64,000 nucleotides of DNA, from assembly GCA_050251195.1 (NCBI GenBank), contig JBFWNG010000016.1, forward strand, positions 1-64,000. The letters run 5' to 3'. The DNA comes from JBFWNG01 sp050251195 (GTDB taxonomy: Bacteria; Bdellovibrionota_B; Oligoflexia; Oligoflexales; Oligoflexaceae). A model generated the notes under the pieces. It did no database searches, was not told the origin of the DNA, and worked only from the letters and a program-made list of their open reading frames with translations. Below, in pieces: positions 43,837 to 53,079 of this stretch (position 1 is the first letter of the stretch; each line of letters starts with the position of its first letter). The position numbers and the translations under genes are program-made.

Positions 43837-44769
43837 CTATTGTTTATATGGAAAATCTTTCCAGCCGAGGTCAAGCGCTTCGACATGAACAAAGGGAATC
43901 TCTTCCTTTTGCGCTTGCCCGGCGAGCTGGAAGATCATTTTTGCATCCGGATCGAGCGGATAAGATTTCTTCTTTCCGGCCCAGTCCTTAATGCGTAATT
44001 TCGGCTTTAAGAAAATGCCCGGAAATACCCGCCTTGACATCACCACCTTTGCGCTTTGGACGGACTTTCGTACCAATGTGGAGGGTTGCAAATGACTCAA
44101 GACAATACGATCGAGATCACCGTAGCACAGTTTTCCACCATGAAAACGCACTCGATCCCAAGTCGGAAGCAATTCCAAGGAGGCGATAACCGCGTTAAAA
44201 TCGAAAACCTCCTTTCGTTTCTTTTGAAAAAATTTGCGCTTCGGCAAAGCACACTTGAAACGAGCCACATCTGCCAGAGTCGACAAAGGCAATACGGATG
44301 TTTCCTTTTGGAGACGAGCCCCTAGTTCCACTTGAGGATTGGTGAGCACAACCATCGAGTGAATAGCCGAAGACGAAACAAGATTGTCTCGCTGCTCGAG
44401 CCACCGTCCGAGGGCATTTGTCTTCTCTTGATTGAGCCCAATAGGATCTTGGAAAGTTTTCTTACCCTGCCCTCGGGTTTGAGTCCAACCGTCGGCATGT
44501 TTTTCGAGAGCCCCACCCCAATGTTTTACCTCTATCACGAGCACCGCCGCCCGACTAACCAGGATGATGTCGATTTCGTACTTTCCAGAACCATTAGGCT
44601 TAGGCACACGAACCGAGTTAAAAAGGCGCGCGCCGCGACCGCAATCCTTCAGAACGCCCTGCAAACATTCGTAAGCTAGCCGTTCTCCCAGTTCTCCGGC
44701 TTGGTCACTTTCCTCGGCGAGGAATTTCTTTTGCGCTTTATTGATCCATGCGAGTTTTTCTGCGAACAT
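43837..44769 (-). CDS. NERD-domain protein (nuclease-related)
   Basis: 310 residues. The N-terminal 150 residues carry the NERD domain: GELGERLAYECL, RVPKPNGSGKYEIDIILV with Asp67, and AVLVIEVKHWGG with E80-x-K82, the PD-(D/E)XK-type active-site pattern. This implies a nuclease fold, with DNA as the likely substrate. The C-terminal half is Lys-rich and basic (KRKFFQKKRKEVF, KPKLRIKDWAGKKK). No membrane span or helicase domain is attached. Cytoplasmic. Possible roles in DNA processing or defence are inferences. Confidence 0.8.
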   Translation of the reverse strand: MFAEKLAWINKAQKKFLAEESDQAGELGERLAYECLQGVLKDCGRGARLFNSVRVPKPNGSGKYEIDIILVSRAAVLVIEVKHWGGALEKHADGWTQTRGQGKKTFQDPIGLNQEKTNALGRWLEQRDNLVSSSAIHSMVVLTNPQVELGARLQKETSVLPLSTLADVARFKCALPKRKFFQKKRKEVFDFNAVIASLELLPTWDRVRFHGGKLCYGDLDRIVLSHLQPSTLVRKSVQSAKVVMSRRVFPGIFLKPKLRIKDWAGKKKSYPLDPDAKMIFQLAGQAQKEEIPFVHVEALDLGWKDFPYKQ

Positions 44770-44995
44770 TCCTAAAACTCCTTACAGGAGGAAATAGTTC
44801 TTTCCATCTCCGCAATTTCTTTTTTCTTTACCTGATATGATATCCCATCGAATCCAGACGCAGTAGCCCATTTTCAAGAAGACTGTCCCACCTATAGCGG
44901 TTTTTGCTAGCAGCCGTGCAATAAAACCGGTATTGATAGAACAAATCTATTTTAATGGGCGCACGGGACATAAACCAAAGATGAAGGGAGCTTTT

Positions 44996-46177
44996 GTGGC
45001 ATTTTTCAGAATGACGTCTTTCGCATTTTTTCTGACTCTAACGGTCAGCTGTCAGCCTAATTCAAAGAACGGTCTCTCTACGGGAAAGGGAACGGGCGAT
45101 GTGCAAAGGCTTTTGTACGTGGCGAACGACAGTACCGCACAGATTGATGTTTTTGACATAAATGACAATCACACCAAAATCCGCTCCTTTGACGCGAGCG
45201 CGAATACTGGTACCGGACCTATGAGGTATCGAGGACTCAGCGCTCATCCCGGGACCGCTAGACTTTATTTATCTGATTCCAATTTTGGTGTCGTGGCAGC
45301 CTACGATCTCCTCACAGACAGCTTGATCTGGGTCAAGAAATACGACACATGTCCATTCCCCGATCGTATTAACGTTAATAGGAACGGAACGGCGGTTTTT
45401 GTTCCTTGCAAAATGGAACCTGAGCACCACATGGTTATCGACGCCAATACAGGTGATATCCTCAATACTTATGATATGGCCCATTTTCCGCATAATACTT
45501 TCGTAGGAGAACAAGGCAAATATATGTATCTCTCCGCATACCGCAATCCTGTAGTGTATGCCGTCGAACAAAATACTTTCGAAAAAGTAAAAGAAATAAC
45601 CGGATTTGTGAATGACATCGGATCGGGTGTTCGCCCGTTCTCGGTAGACGAAGGCGAGCAATTTCTTTTTGCGACTGAAAATGACAAACTAGGATTCGGT
45701 GTCGGAGACATTGAAAAAGGCCAGCAGATCTTTTATGTTCCGCAAGTGACGCCGAGCGAGCGCACTCAGTACCCGGCGGCAGAAGCGCCTCGACCTCACG
45801 GTGGCCAGCCGCCAAGCCATGGCATGGCTGTACGCCCTGGCTCTAAAGAAGTTTGGTTCCTTGATGACGCCTGGGGTTATCTCTACGTGTACGACACTTC
45901 GCCGCTATACCAAGATCCTCCTCAAGTCCCCGTCTTTAAGACGCAGGTCCCTCTCTTTGAAGACATTACGAAGGTGTGGACCGAAACGCGATGGCGTTGG
46001 GTTGCTATGAGTGCTGACGGTAAGTTCGTGTATCCAGCGAGCGGTATCGTTGTGGACGGCGACACGAAGCAGCGCCTACCGTTTAAGATTACGCCGAGCG
46101 AGAAGCTTGTTGAAATTCAGTTTGAAAACGGGAGACCGATTCGCGTGAGTGGCCAGAATGGCGGCGTCTACAACTAA
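44996..46177 (+). CDS. YncE-like beta-propeller lipoprotein
   Basis: 393 residues if GTG 44996 is used, which has GAAGGGAG five bases upstream; ATG 44981 and ATG 45011 are alternatives. Lipobox TVSC gives a lipid anchor. The rest is a run of beta-propeller strands of the YVTN/cytochrome-d1-like type: RLLYVANDSTAQIDVFDI, ARLYLSDSNFGVVAAYDL, HMVIDANTGDILNTYDM, KEVWFLDDAWGYLYVYD, GKFVYPASGIVVDG. Conserved HGG and HGM in PRPHGGQPPSHGMAV. Such propellers often bind or oxidise small molecules or act as scaffolds. No catalytic residue assigned. Confidence 0.7.
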   Translation: MAFFRMTSFAFFLTLTVSCQPNSKNGLSTGKGTGDVQRLLYVANDSTAQIDVFDINDNHTKIRSFDASANTGTGPMRYRGLSAHPGTARLYLSDSNFGVVAAYDLLTDSLIWVKKYDTCPFPDRINVNRNGTAVFVPCKMEPEHHMVIDANTGDILNTYDMAHFPHNTFVGEQGKYMYLSAYRNPVVYAVEQNTFEKVKEITGFVNDIGSGVRPFSVDEGEQFLFATENDKLGFGVGDIEKGQQIFYVPQVTPSERTQYPAAEAPRPHGGQPPSHGMAVRPGSKEVWFLDDAWGYLYVYDTSPLYQDPPQVPVFKTQVPLFEDITKVWTETRWRWVAMSADGKFVYPASGIVVDGDTKQRLPFKITPSEKLVEIQFENGRPIRVSGQNGGVYN

Positions 46178-46203
46178 ACCGGATTGCATTACATGCAGAA
46201 GAG

Positions 46204-46231
46204 AAAAGGCAATGGAACTCCATTGCCTTTT
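46204..46231. terminator. Two-way rho-independent terminator
   Basis: AAAAGGCAATGG / CCATTGCCTTTT, a perfect 12-base stem with a four-base loop flanked by A and T runs. It serves the plus-strand propeller gene and the minus-strand small gene at 46242. Confidence 0.85.
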
Positions 46232-46241
46232 TATTGTCGGT

Positions 46242-46565
46242 TCAGGAACCGTCACCGCCTGGTTCGATTTCAGTTACCGGACATCCTGGAGCGACATGAT
46301 CCACCTTAATGTAGTACGCATTTCCCCATGGAATCACTGGTGCCTGGGCAGGCACACCGAATGTTACTACTTGCATCGATGTTGGGCTATTATCTGATCG
46401 ATCTTCCACACCGATGGTACCTCGTACCGCCTGCTCCGTATCGTCCTCGATACTCTTGTCTACTGCCGCTATGATAGCGTTCTTTCGACACTCACGACTG
46501 ATCAAGCCAAACGCTTGCGATGTCGACAGGGCAATTCCAACTGCGATTGCAATATTTCTTTTCAT
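46242..46565 (-). CDS. Small secreted protein, paralogue of the adjacent lipoprotein
   Basis: 107 residues with a signal peptide ending SQAFG. CRKNAIIAAVDKSIEDD, then QVVTFGVP ... VIPWGNAYYIKV and GCPVTEIEPGGDGS, match the neighbour at 46603 (CKRAAVAGALDKALDK, NVVTYRIP, VIPWGDEWNVLL, GCKVQSVTRTGDGS). One helix plus a few strands and a conserved Cys pair are likely. Unlike its neighbour it has a plain signal peptide rather than a lipobox. Function unknown. Confidence 0.72.
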   Translation of the reverse strand: MKRNIAIAVGIALSTSQAFGLISRECRKNAIIAAVDKSIEDDTEQAVRGTIGVEDRSDNSPTSMQVVTFGVPAQAPVIPWGNAYYIKVDHVAPGCPVTEIEPGGDGS

Positions 46566-46602
46566 AATATGTATCCTTTCGTTTACTGTTTCTTAAACTG
46601 TT

Positions 46603-46983
46603 TCAAGAACCATCGCCAGTTCGAGTTACGCTTTGAACCTTGCAACCTTTCAATAAGACGTTCCATTCGTCACCCCAAGGGATAACGCTTCCTTTGTCGG
46701 GGATACGATAGGTCACGACGTTAAATTCTTCGTTGCTCGGCACATACTTGATCGATACAGCAAAGCGCGGGAATGCTCCGACGGAAGTCAACTGCATTTT
46801 GTCCAAAGCCTTGTCCAATGCACCCGCAACGGCAGCGCGCTTACACTCTTTGCTCGGTTGAAAATCTTCCGACGGATCGGTACCAGTCCAGTCGTTCTTC
46901 ATGCTACTACCGTTCCCCTCGGACGTGCGACAACCCGCAACGACCAACAAGCCGGTCAATAGACTTGGAATTAAAAGCCTCAT
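46603..46983 (-). CDS. Small lipoprotein, paralogue of the adjacent secreted protein
   Basis: 126 residues; lipobox VAGC followed by Arg. The mature domain (from SKECKRAAVAGALDKAL to the C-terminal TRTGDGS) is homologous to the secreted protein encoded 37 bases downstream. A pair with the same fold, one lipid-anchored and one free, suggests a membrane-bound and a soluble version of the same activity. AGGAGGG precedes ATG 46983. Function unknown. Confidence 0.75.
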   Translation of the reverse strand: MRLLIPSLLTGLLVVAGCRTSEGNGSSMKNDWTGTDPSEDFQPSKECKRAAVAGALDKALDKMQLTSVGAFPRFAVSIKYVPSNEEFNVVTYRIPDKGSVIPWGDEWNVLLKGCKVQSVTRTGDGS

Positions 46984-47146
46984 TCGATGCCCTCCTCTCT
47001 TGCTAAAGTATTAGCGATCTTATTTAGTATGGATTATTGTACCTTCTTTCGAAGCTAAACAGAACTATGGACCCTCAACATTATTTGAGAGGTGGCTTTA
47101 ATTTTTTTGAATTGATTCAATGGTATGCAGGGAAATCGAAAGGTTT

Positions 47147-48088
47147 CTACATCACCCTTCCAGAGCGCCTTTCCTCCGCTATCGCCGCATCGGGCCCGTA
47201 CGGGTGGCCGCCGAAGCCGTGACGCATCATTGCGATGGCTCTAGCCCAACGTTTCTGCTTGTCTCTTGAAGAAAAAAGCTGGTTTACGGATTGGCTTATA
47301 ACCGGCACTGGGACTTCCATTTTGAGGGCATCCGACACGAGCCAGTTGACTTCTCCGGTGTCCTCGACGTGGGGAGGAATGTCTTCCATTCCCTTATGTT
47401 CGCGATAGGCTTGTTCCATAAGTTCTATCAGCCACGAGCGAATGACCGAGCCATGCGCCCAACATTTCAATACGTCCGCAGTCGCTATCTCCGCGTGGGG
47501 CCAACGTTCCAACAGGTCTATCCCTTCACCAATAGCTTCAAGCATTCCAAATTCAATTCCGTTATGAACTAATTTCGTAAAATGCCCGGCTCCCGGCGGG
47601 CCAGCGTATACAAAGCCACCAGGCACTGCCAACATCTCGATAATTTTCTGCACAAACTCAACTGGTTCTCGGTCGCCTCCGGCCATAAAACAGGCGCCTT
47701 GGCGTGCCCCTGATACTCCCCCGCTCGTACCAAGATCAATGAAATGTATCCCATGCTGGCTCAGTGTGTGATATCGATGCATCGAATCGCCCCAGTATGA
47801 GTTCCCGCCATCGAGGACTATGTCTCCCTTTTCCAAAACGTTAGAGAGTTCTTCTAGAATCGCATCGACAGCCTTTCCAGCCGGTACATAAATGAAAACG
47901 ACTCTTCTCTGAGGCAGAAGTTGTTTTAAAGCCGAGATCTCTGCAGCCCTTTGCAGTCCTGCCTCGATCAGTGTTGAACTTGGTTTGTCGAGCGTATAGC
48001 CCACAACGCCAATCCCCTTCTCCATGGCTTGAAGAGCGAGGCCGCCGCCCATTTTTCCCAGGCCGATGATACCGATGTTGATATGCAT
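47147..48088 (-). CDS. gnd: 6-phosphogluconate dehydrogenase, decarboxylating (short, YqeC-type)
   Basis: 313 residues from ATG 48088, with AAAGGAG six bases upstream. This is the short form of the enzyme (about 300 residues, as in YqeC/GndA-like proteins). IGIIGLGKMGGGLA is the dinucleotide fold; VLDGGNSYWGDSMHRY, FIDLGTSGGVSGARQG and FTKLVHNGIEFGMLEAIGEG hold the substrate site, with the catalytic Lys in FTKLVHN. It oxidises 6-phosphogluconate to ribulose 5-phosphate and CO2, usually with NAD+ in this branch. The gene is divergent from the transducer/glucose dehydrogenase operon. Confidence 0.9.
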   Translation of the reverse strand: MHINIGIIGLGKMGGGLALQAMEKGIGVVGYTLDKPSSTLIEAGLQRAAEISALKQLLPQRRVVFIYVPAGKAVDAILEELSNVLEKGDIVLDGGNSYWGDSMHRYHTLSQHGIHFIDLGTSGGVSGARQGACFMAGGDREPVEFVQKIIEMLAVPGGFVYAGPPGAGHFTKLVHNGIEFGMLEAIGEGIDLLERWPHAEIATADVLKCWAHGSVIRSWLIELMEQAYREHKGMEDIPPHVEDTGEVNWLVSDALKMEVPVPVISQSVNQLFSSRDKQKRWARAIAMMRHGFGGHPYGPDAAIAEERRSGRVM

Positions 48089-48175
48089 GAGCACTCCTTT
48101 CAACTGTATCCATAGAAGCAACTATCGTTCCATCATGGCACGCTATCTGCAAAATGATTCACGGAGGAAAAAAGC

Positions 48176-48553
48176 ATGACAACAATCGGACGAAAAATGT
48201 GGGCGATACCTGAGGGATATATTCCACCCGGCAGCACTGGCCCCAGCCCTGAGATGCTCAGTCATGAAACAGCGTGCATTCTCAATACCAATAATTCGGA
48301 CGCTCACATTGAAATTCAGATCTACTTTTCCAATCGCGAGCCTGCGGGCCCATATCACATCACTGTTCCTGCTCGTCGAACTCTCCACCTGCGTTTCAAT
48401 TCTCTTGCGGATCCAGAATCAATTCCGAAGGGGATGGATTATGCGAGTGTCTTTTTGTCGGATGTGCCCGTTGTTATTCAACATACGCGGCTCGATTCCC
48501 GCCAAGAAGCAAACGCACTCTTGAGCACCATCGCTTTCGGAGGAGAGATTTGA
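48176..48553 (+). CDS. Sensory rhodopsin transducer family protein (ASRT-like)
   Basis: 125 residues of the Anabaena sensory rhodopsin transducer family (PF07100): GRKMWAIPEGYIPPGSTGP, LSHETACILNTN, EIQIYFSNREPAGPYHITVP, HLRFNSLADPE and VVIQHTRLDSRQ. The family forms a beta-sandwich tetramer and resembles carbohydrate-binding folds. No rhodopsin gene is nearby. Instead it overlaps the glucose dehydrogenase gene by four bases, so here it more likely senses or binds a sugar-related ligand (inference). GGAGGAAA precedes the ATG. Cytoplasmic. Confidence 0.85.
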   Translation: MTTIGRKMWAIPEGYIPPGSTGPSPEMLSHETACILNTNNSDAHIEIQIYFSNREPAGPYHITVPARRTLHLRFNSLADPESIPKGMDYASVFLSDVPVVIQHTRLDSRQEANALLSTIAFGGEI

Positions 48554-49596
48554 AAGCATTGACGGTGTTTCCTGGAGTCAAAGGAGCATGCCTCAAGGAT
48601 GTGCCAGAACCAGTTAGCGACAGCAACTCTCTCCTTGTGGAAATGGTGGCTGTAGGTATTTGTGGGACGGACAGAGAGATCGTCGAAGGGCATTATGGTT
48701 GGAAGCCTCCAAACTGTGACTATCTCATCATTGGACATGAATCGTTAGGACGAGTGATTTCGGCGCCGCCACAGTCTGGCTTTGAACCTGGCGATCTTGT
48801 TGTTGGTATCGTTCGACGACCGGATCCGGTGCCGTGTTCGTCATGTGCCGTTATGGAATGGGATATGTGCAGCAATGGACTGTACAGCGAGCGAGGGATT
48901 AAGGAACTCCATGGTTTTTGTTCTGAGAAATTTCTTCTAGAACCGAATTTTGCGGTGCGCACCGATCCAACGCTAGGAGTCCTCGGCGTCCTTCTTGAGC
49001 CCACAAGCATAGTGGCAAAGGCTTGGGAGCAAGCTGAACGAATAATGAGTCGAACGCATTATAGACCTGCGAGAGTTCTCATAACAGGAGCCGGACCCAT
49101 CGGACTTCTTGCAGCTCTGATTGGACGCCAACGAGACTTGGAGGTCCACGTGCTCGACAAGGTAACCTCTGGACCCAAGCCGACTCTTGTGCGTGAATTG
49201 GGGGCCACATACCATAGCGACTGCGAATCATTGGCGCCGCTCAAAAATACTTTCGACCTCGTTTTTGAGTGCACAGGATCAAGCTCCCTAGTCCTTCAGG
49301 TGATATTGATTGCAGGGCCGAATAGCGTTACCTGTTTAACAGGAGTATCCTCCGGACATCGCAAAGTCGAGGTTGACGTCAGCTGCGTTGCGCGAAGCGT
49401 CGTTCTGGAAAACGGCGTCATATTCGGTACGGTCAACGCCAATAAGAGACATTACGACCTAGCGGCTCACGTTCTTGACGTCGCCGATCGCGGCTGGCTT
49501 GGAAAACTTATCACCAGAAAAGTAAAACTGAACCAGTGGGAACAAGCTTTGGCAAAAAACAAAGAGGACATAAAAACAATAATTGTTTTAGAATGA
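48550..49596 (+). CDS. gdh: Glucose 1-dehydrogenase (zinc MDR family)
   Basis: 348 residues, from TTG 48550 (GGAGGAGA upstream) overlapping the previous stop. The medium-chain dehydrogenase with the glucose dehydrogenase C-terminal domain: VGICGTDREIVEGHYG (zinc-binding Cys), LIIGHESLGRV (His), GIVRRPDPVPCSSCAVMEWDMCSNG (structural zinc region), LEPTSIVAKAW, LITGAGPIGLLAAL and VNANKRHY. It oxidises D-glucose with NAD(P)+ to gluconolactone. With 6-phosphogluconate dehydrogenase divergent to it, the locus is suited to direct glucose oxidation feeding the pentose phosphate route, although a gluconate kinase is not seen. Confidence 0.88.
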   Translation: MKALTVFPGVKGACLKDVPEPVSDSNSLLVEMVAVGICGTDREIVEGHYGWKPPNCDYLIIGHESLGRVISAPPQSGFEPGDLVVGIVRRPDPVPCSSCAVMEWDMCSNGLYSERGIKELHGFCSEKFLLEPNFAVRTDPTLGVLGVLLEPTSIVAKAWEQAERIMSRTHYRPARVLITGAGPIGLLAALIGRQRDLEVHVLDKVTSGPKPTLVRELGATYHSDCESLAPLKNTFDLVFECTGSSSLVLQVILIAGPNSVTCLTGVSSGHRKVEVDVSCVARSVVLENGVIFGTVNANKRHYDLAAHVLDVADRGWLGKLITRKVKLNQWEQALAKNKEDIKTIIVLE

Positions 49597-49720
49597 TAAA
49601 TCCAACAATCCTTTGTCTCATGCAGGCAGCCAAAAAAGTGACCTATATGAGAAACCATGATAGCCTATAGCCTAAGTACCGTCTTTCACTCAGAAATCTA
49701 ACCAAGGAAGGGGTTGATCA

Positions 49721-50842
49721 ATGCGCTATCATCATTTTGCAAAAGCTGTGCTTGTTCTGTTGGTCGTCACAGCGGCCTGTAAAAAAGAAGAAGAAAAAAA
49801 GGGAAAAGCCTCGGCTTCATTGATGAAGTCAGAGACCGTATCGGTCTCCCTGCATTCCCAGGACGGCAATGACTTGGTGGCCGAAACGGGCAGCTACGTT
49901 CAAAGCTTCACCCCCGAATCGCTCACCATTCCCATATTTAAAGTTAGCTTATGCGCTGGAGGTGACACCTGGAGCTGCCGTTCTATTTACCTTTGCGAAG
50001 ACAATACCTACGAAGGCTGTGCCGTCGAACTTTCTGATATCGACGCCTTTGTCAATGCGATCAATTCATCGCCCACGGAATTAGAAGCTGGAAAAACTTT
50101 TGATTACATAGGGGTTGAGTTCTGCAAAGAAGACCAACGCGATGGAATTCAGCATATTGTGGTCAAAGGAACGGTGGACATACAAGGTACAACGTATGCA
50201 ACCGATCCTACTGCCGGATTAGTAGAGGGCACTGAAGGCGAAGCTACCGACATCGAGGTAGAGGGCGGTTGTGCTAGTTACTATCCTCTTTCATCGCCTG
50301 TAACCATCGCCGAGGATGTGGAAGTCAAAGCACAAATCTTCTTTGACGCATCTATGGCGGTTTATGGAGGTGTCGCAGGTGGAGCGGAAAACACTCGTAG
50401 TTATAACGATACGGGCGGATGCGTTGGAGACGAAGACGCCTATGTTTGCGCTCCTGTCGTCACCGTGGTGTCCACCGTAGATAGCGGTGAACCTGAAGCA
50501 GAACATTATCTCTTGGCAAACATTGATTCTTCCGCAGATAACGCACCTACCGCGTCAGCCGTATTGTATTTTAACAGTGACGGGGAGCCCATTGGCGGTG
50601 TCCAGAACACGTATCGTCTATCAGGTCCGACGGTCGTATGGGGCGACGTTTCCATGGGCGGAGGACTAGGCCTAGCAGTTACGGAGGTCGACGACAACGC
50701 GGTGACCTTCGGAGAGCCAGACGAAAATAGACAGCTAGTTGATTGGTTTAAGGAGTTCAAGCGTGAGGACCATACAGGAACTTATACCTTTGACAACCGA
50801 GGCGAAGAAGCAGAAGGAACTTATAAAGCAACCAAATTCTAG
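49721..50842 (+). CDS. Acidic lipoprotein of unknown function
   Basis: 373 residues; lipobox TAAC followed by a Lys/Glu-rich linker (KKEEEKKGKAS). The mature part is acidic and has about ten cysteines, clustered in LCAGGDTWSCRSIYLCED and YEGCAVE, with others at CVGDEDAYVCAP. Resembles large acidic lipoproteins of Bdellovibrio-like organisms in composition, but no domain is recognised. A good AGGAAGGGG site precedes ATG 49721. A strong terminator follows. Confidence 0.75.
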   Translation: MRYHHFAKAVLVLLVVTAACKKEEEKKGKASASLMKSETVSVSLHSQDGNDLVAETGSYVQSFTPESLTIPIFKVSLCAGGDTWSCRSIYLCEDNTYEGCAVELSDIDAFVNAINSSPTELEAGKTFDYIGVEFCKEDQRDGIQHIVVKGTVDIQGTTYATDPTAGLVEGTEGEATDIEVEGGCASYYPLSSPVTIAEDVEVKAQIFFDASMAVYGGVAGGAENTRSYNDTGGCVGDEDAYVCAPVVTVVSTVDSGEPEAEHYLLANIDSSADNAPTASAVLYFNSDGEPIGGVQNTYRLSGPTVVWGDVSMGGGLGLAVTEVDDNAVTFGEPDENRQLVDWFKEFKREDHTGTYTFDNRGEEAEGTYKATKF

Positions 50843-50860
50843 TCAGACATTCTAATAATT

Positions 50861-50895
50861 GAGGCGGCTTTTCTTACGAACAAGCCGCCTCTTTT
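50861..50895 (+). terminator. Rho-independent terminator
   Basis: GAGGCGGCTT / AAGCCGCCTC, perfect ten-base stem with an 11-base loop, followed by TTTTT. It ends the lipoprotein transcript. Confidence 0.9.
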
Positions 50896-50934
50896 TATCT
50901 AAAAGAATTCTTCTCTAATTTAACTCCTCGTCTG

Positions 50935-53079
50935 TCACGGAGCCGCAGCCGGCGCACATCCAACAGGTGCTAAACATTTTTGTTTGTTCTGCTTCGTGGG
51001 CTCGCCGATTTGAGGCAAGAGAGAAATAACCTTTGGATCCATCTTCTTGACCTGTTCGGGCGGAATCACGACCGTCGGTTCGGAATCTTCGTTTGGAATC
51101 GCGCTTAGGTCAACACCGTCTCGGCTGCCTTCCGGAAACGGAGTTTTGGCGAGAGGTCCGTCCGTCAAACCGAAAGAGCTTCCCGATGGAGAAGATTCAC
51201 CAGGAAAGCTGTTAAACAGCGCGGGATTTTGTCCCCAGAATTGGTCAAATGTTTCTGGACGTGTAAATACGATCGGAAGAAACGGAGGTTCGAAAACAAT
51301 TTTCACCTTCGTGGGAACGCCTTCTGAACCGTCGTGGCTAAAGCATATGGGCGCCGGAAGAACGGCTGCCTCAAGCGCGATTGGCACGGAGAACGCGACA
51401 GATCCTTCGTCCGGCTTATAAGGCGGCGTAATTGGCCACATCCAGTCATTGAGGGTCCATTTCTGATTGTGAAATTTAGCGATATATCCCTTACCCGACG
51501 GAGTCACTGAAATTAAACCGTAAGCGGGATTGTAGTAATCGCCACCAAGACCTTTGCCAGGTGCCTTGTTGGGCCCCTTGACGTCGGAAAATTTGCAAAG
51601 CATCGTCATGTTCCAGAACTGTTGGTCGTTCGCCGTGTCAACATTTGAACTTTCTCCCATCGGATCCACAGGAGTATTAGGATTGACGACTCGTTCAGCT
51701 GGGTCATCATAGAATTTCTCAGGTGCTGGTTGACCTGGCAACCACAGAGCTCGGTACGTGTTGTGCATCATGTTCCATATGTAATCACGGTCGTTGGCTT
51801 CGTTGCTAAAAACGGCGATCGCTGTGCTGTCGTTAATGCCGTCGTCGGGGTTTGTGTCAAAAACATAATTGACTTGCATGGTGTAGCCTTCGACAATCCC
51901 CCAGTGATAAATGTGGCGCACGGTTTCGTGTCCTGGAACCGATGGATACTTTTGGCGGAAATCCAGCCAACCAAAGCCGATGAATTTGTTGCCGTCGCGA
52001 TAGCGGTGATAATCCTGAAGCGCGAGTTCGAAGCTCTCTGGGCTAATGAGGCGCTTCCCGTCGATTACTCCTTTAGATGCCAAGAACAGAAGCCAGCGAG
52101 TGACGTCCGCAGGCGTTGTCATGATGGAAGCCGCTGGACCGACTTCGATAAGACCTGGGTTCGTGCGATCGATTTGATAAGAACCCAAAGCTCCGTCTTT
52201 CAGCATCCAGGAGTATCCTCTTGCAACCCTCTCTTCGATTTCCGGCCGTGCTCTATCAGCCAAGAAGTAAGAATCATTCATGCCAAGCGGCTTTAAAAAC
52301 TCTTCGCGGATAACGTCTTCCCAACTGTTGCGTAGAGTAATCTTCGCGAGGATCTTTCCAACGATCATGAAGTTGATGTTGCTATAGTGAAAATCATGGC
52401 GGTTATGAAAGCCTCCCGGAGGATCGAGTGGCTTGAGCTCAGGAGTAAGATCTTTAATCGTTCGCAGAAACCTGAGACGGTTGAAAATTTCTTCTTTGTT
52501 CAGAGTGGTCAGATAATACAAAGCATTATGGGGAATCATACCGGTTCGATGAGTTAATAGGTCCGCTACTGTCAATTGATCGGTCAATTTCGGATAAAAA
52601 AGCTGGAAGTCCGGAAGATACTTTTTGACCAGCATCTTATCGGGCGGCTCTAGACCTTGGCTCTTCAGGCGATCATAGATTTTCACCGTTGCGAGACCAG
52701 TAAATCCCTTCGATCCAGAGCCGAAAGCAAATAAAGTATCAGGCGTAACGGGTATATTCTTTTTGCGGTCTGCTAAGCCGAAGGAGCAAATAAGGAAAAC
52801 CTTTCCGCCCTTAACAATCGACACTGCTGATCCCCGAGGATAGTCCGGTACCGTCGTACCGCCGATAATATTTCCTTTGTAGAAATCGTAATAGGTCTTA
52901 AGGGCTTCGCCCATGCGCTTGGCTTCTGGATCTTCGGGCGTTGGGGAAATGCAACTTTCCGTAACAGGTTGACCTAAATTGCTTGCCATAAGCCCACCGG
53001 AATTTTGATGGATGCTTTTACAAGCAAGGGGGACTAGCAGCAATAGCCCTGACAACAGACATATTGACCAACGCATCAT
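50935..53079 (-). CDS. Serine hydrolase lipoprotein (beta-lactamase/class C-like)
   Basis: 714 residues; lipobox PLAC (Cys20) followed by Lys. Residues 55-430 form a class C beta-lactamase/penicillin-binding-protein-like domain: FGSGSKGFTGLA with S121-x-x-K124, LLTHRTGMIPHN, HYSNINFMIVGKIL with Tyr232-Ser-Asn234. A KTG-type triad is less clear (HIYHWGIVEG may take its place). Such enzymes hydrolyse beta-lactams, peptidoglycan peptides or esters. The C-terminal 250 residues are unusual and Pro-rich at the end. Probably an envelope peptidase or esterase. Confidence 0.82.
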   Translation of the reverse strand: MMRWSICLLSGLLLLVPLACKSIHQNSGGLMASNLGQPVTESCISPTPEDPEAKRMGEALKTYYDFYKGNIIGGTTVPDYPRGSAVSIVKGGKVFLICSFGLADRKKNIPVTPDTLFAFGSGSKGFTGLATVKIYDRLKSQGLEPPDKMLVKKYLPDFQLFYPKLTDQLTVADLLTHRTGMIPHNALYYLTTLNKEEIFNRLRFLRTIKDLTPELKPLDPPGGFHNRHDFHYSNINFMIVGKILAKITLRNSWEDVIREEFLKPLGMNDSYFLADRARPEIEERVARGYSWMLKDGALGSYQIDRTNPGLIEVGPAASIMTTPADVTRWLLFLASKGVIDGKRLISPESFELALQDYHRYRDGNKFIGFGWLDFRQKYPSVPGHETVRHIYHWGIVEGYTMQVNYVFDTNPDDGINDSTAIAVFSNEANDRDYIWNMMHNTYRALWLPGQPAPEKFYDDPAERVVNPNTPVDPMGESSNVDTANDQQFWNMTMLCKFSDVKGPNKAPGKGLGGDYYNPAYGLISVTPSGKGYIAKFHNQKWTLNDWMWPITPPYKPDEGSVAFSVPIALEAAVLPAPICFSHDGSEGVPTKVKIVFEPPFLPIVFTRPETFDQFWGQNPALFNSFPGESSPSGSSFGLTDGPLAKTPFPEGSRDGVDLSAIPNEDSEPTVVIPPEQVKKMDPKVISLLPQIGEPTKQNKQKCLAPVGCAPAAAP

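Noticed and set aside
51730..52296. 188-codon plus-strand frame within the serine hydrolase
   Set aside because: It is antisense to the conserved hydrolase region and lacks a ribosome site.
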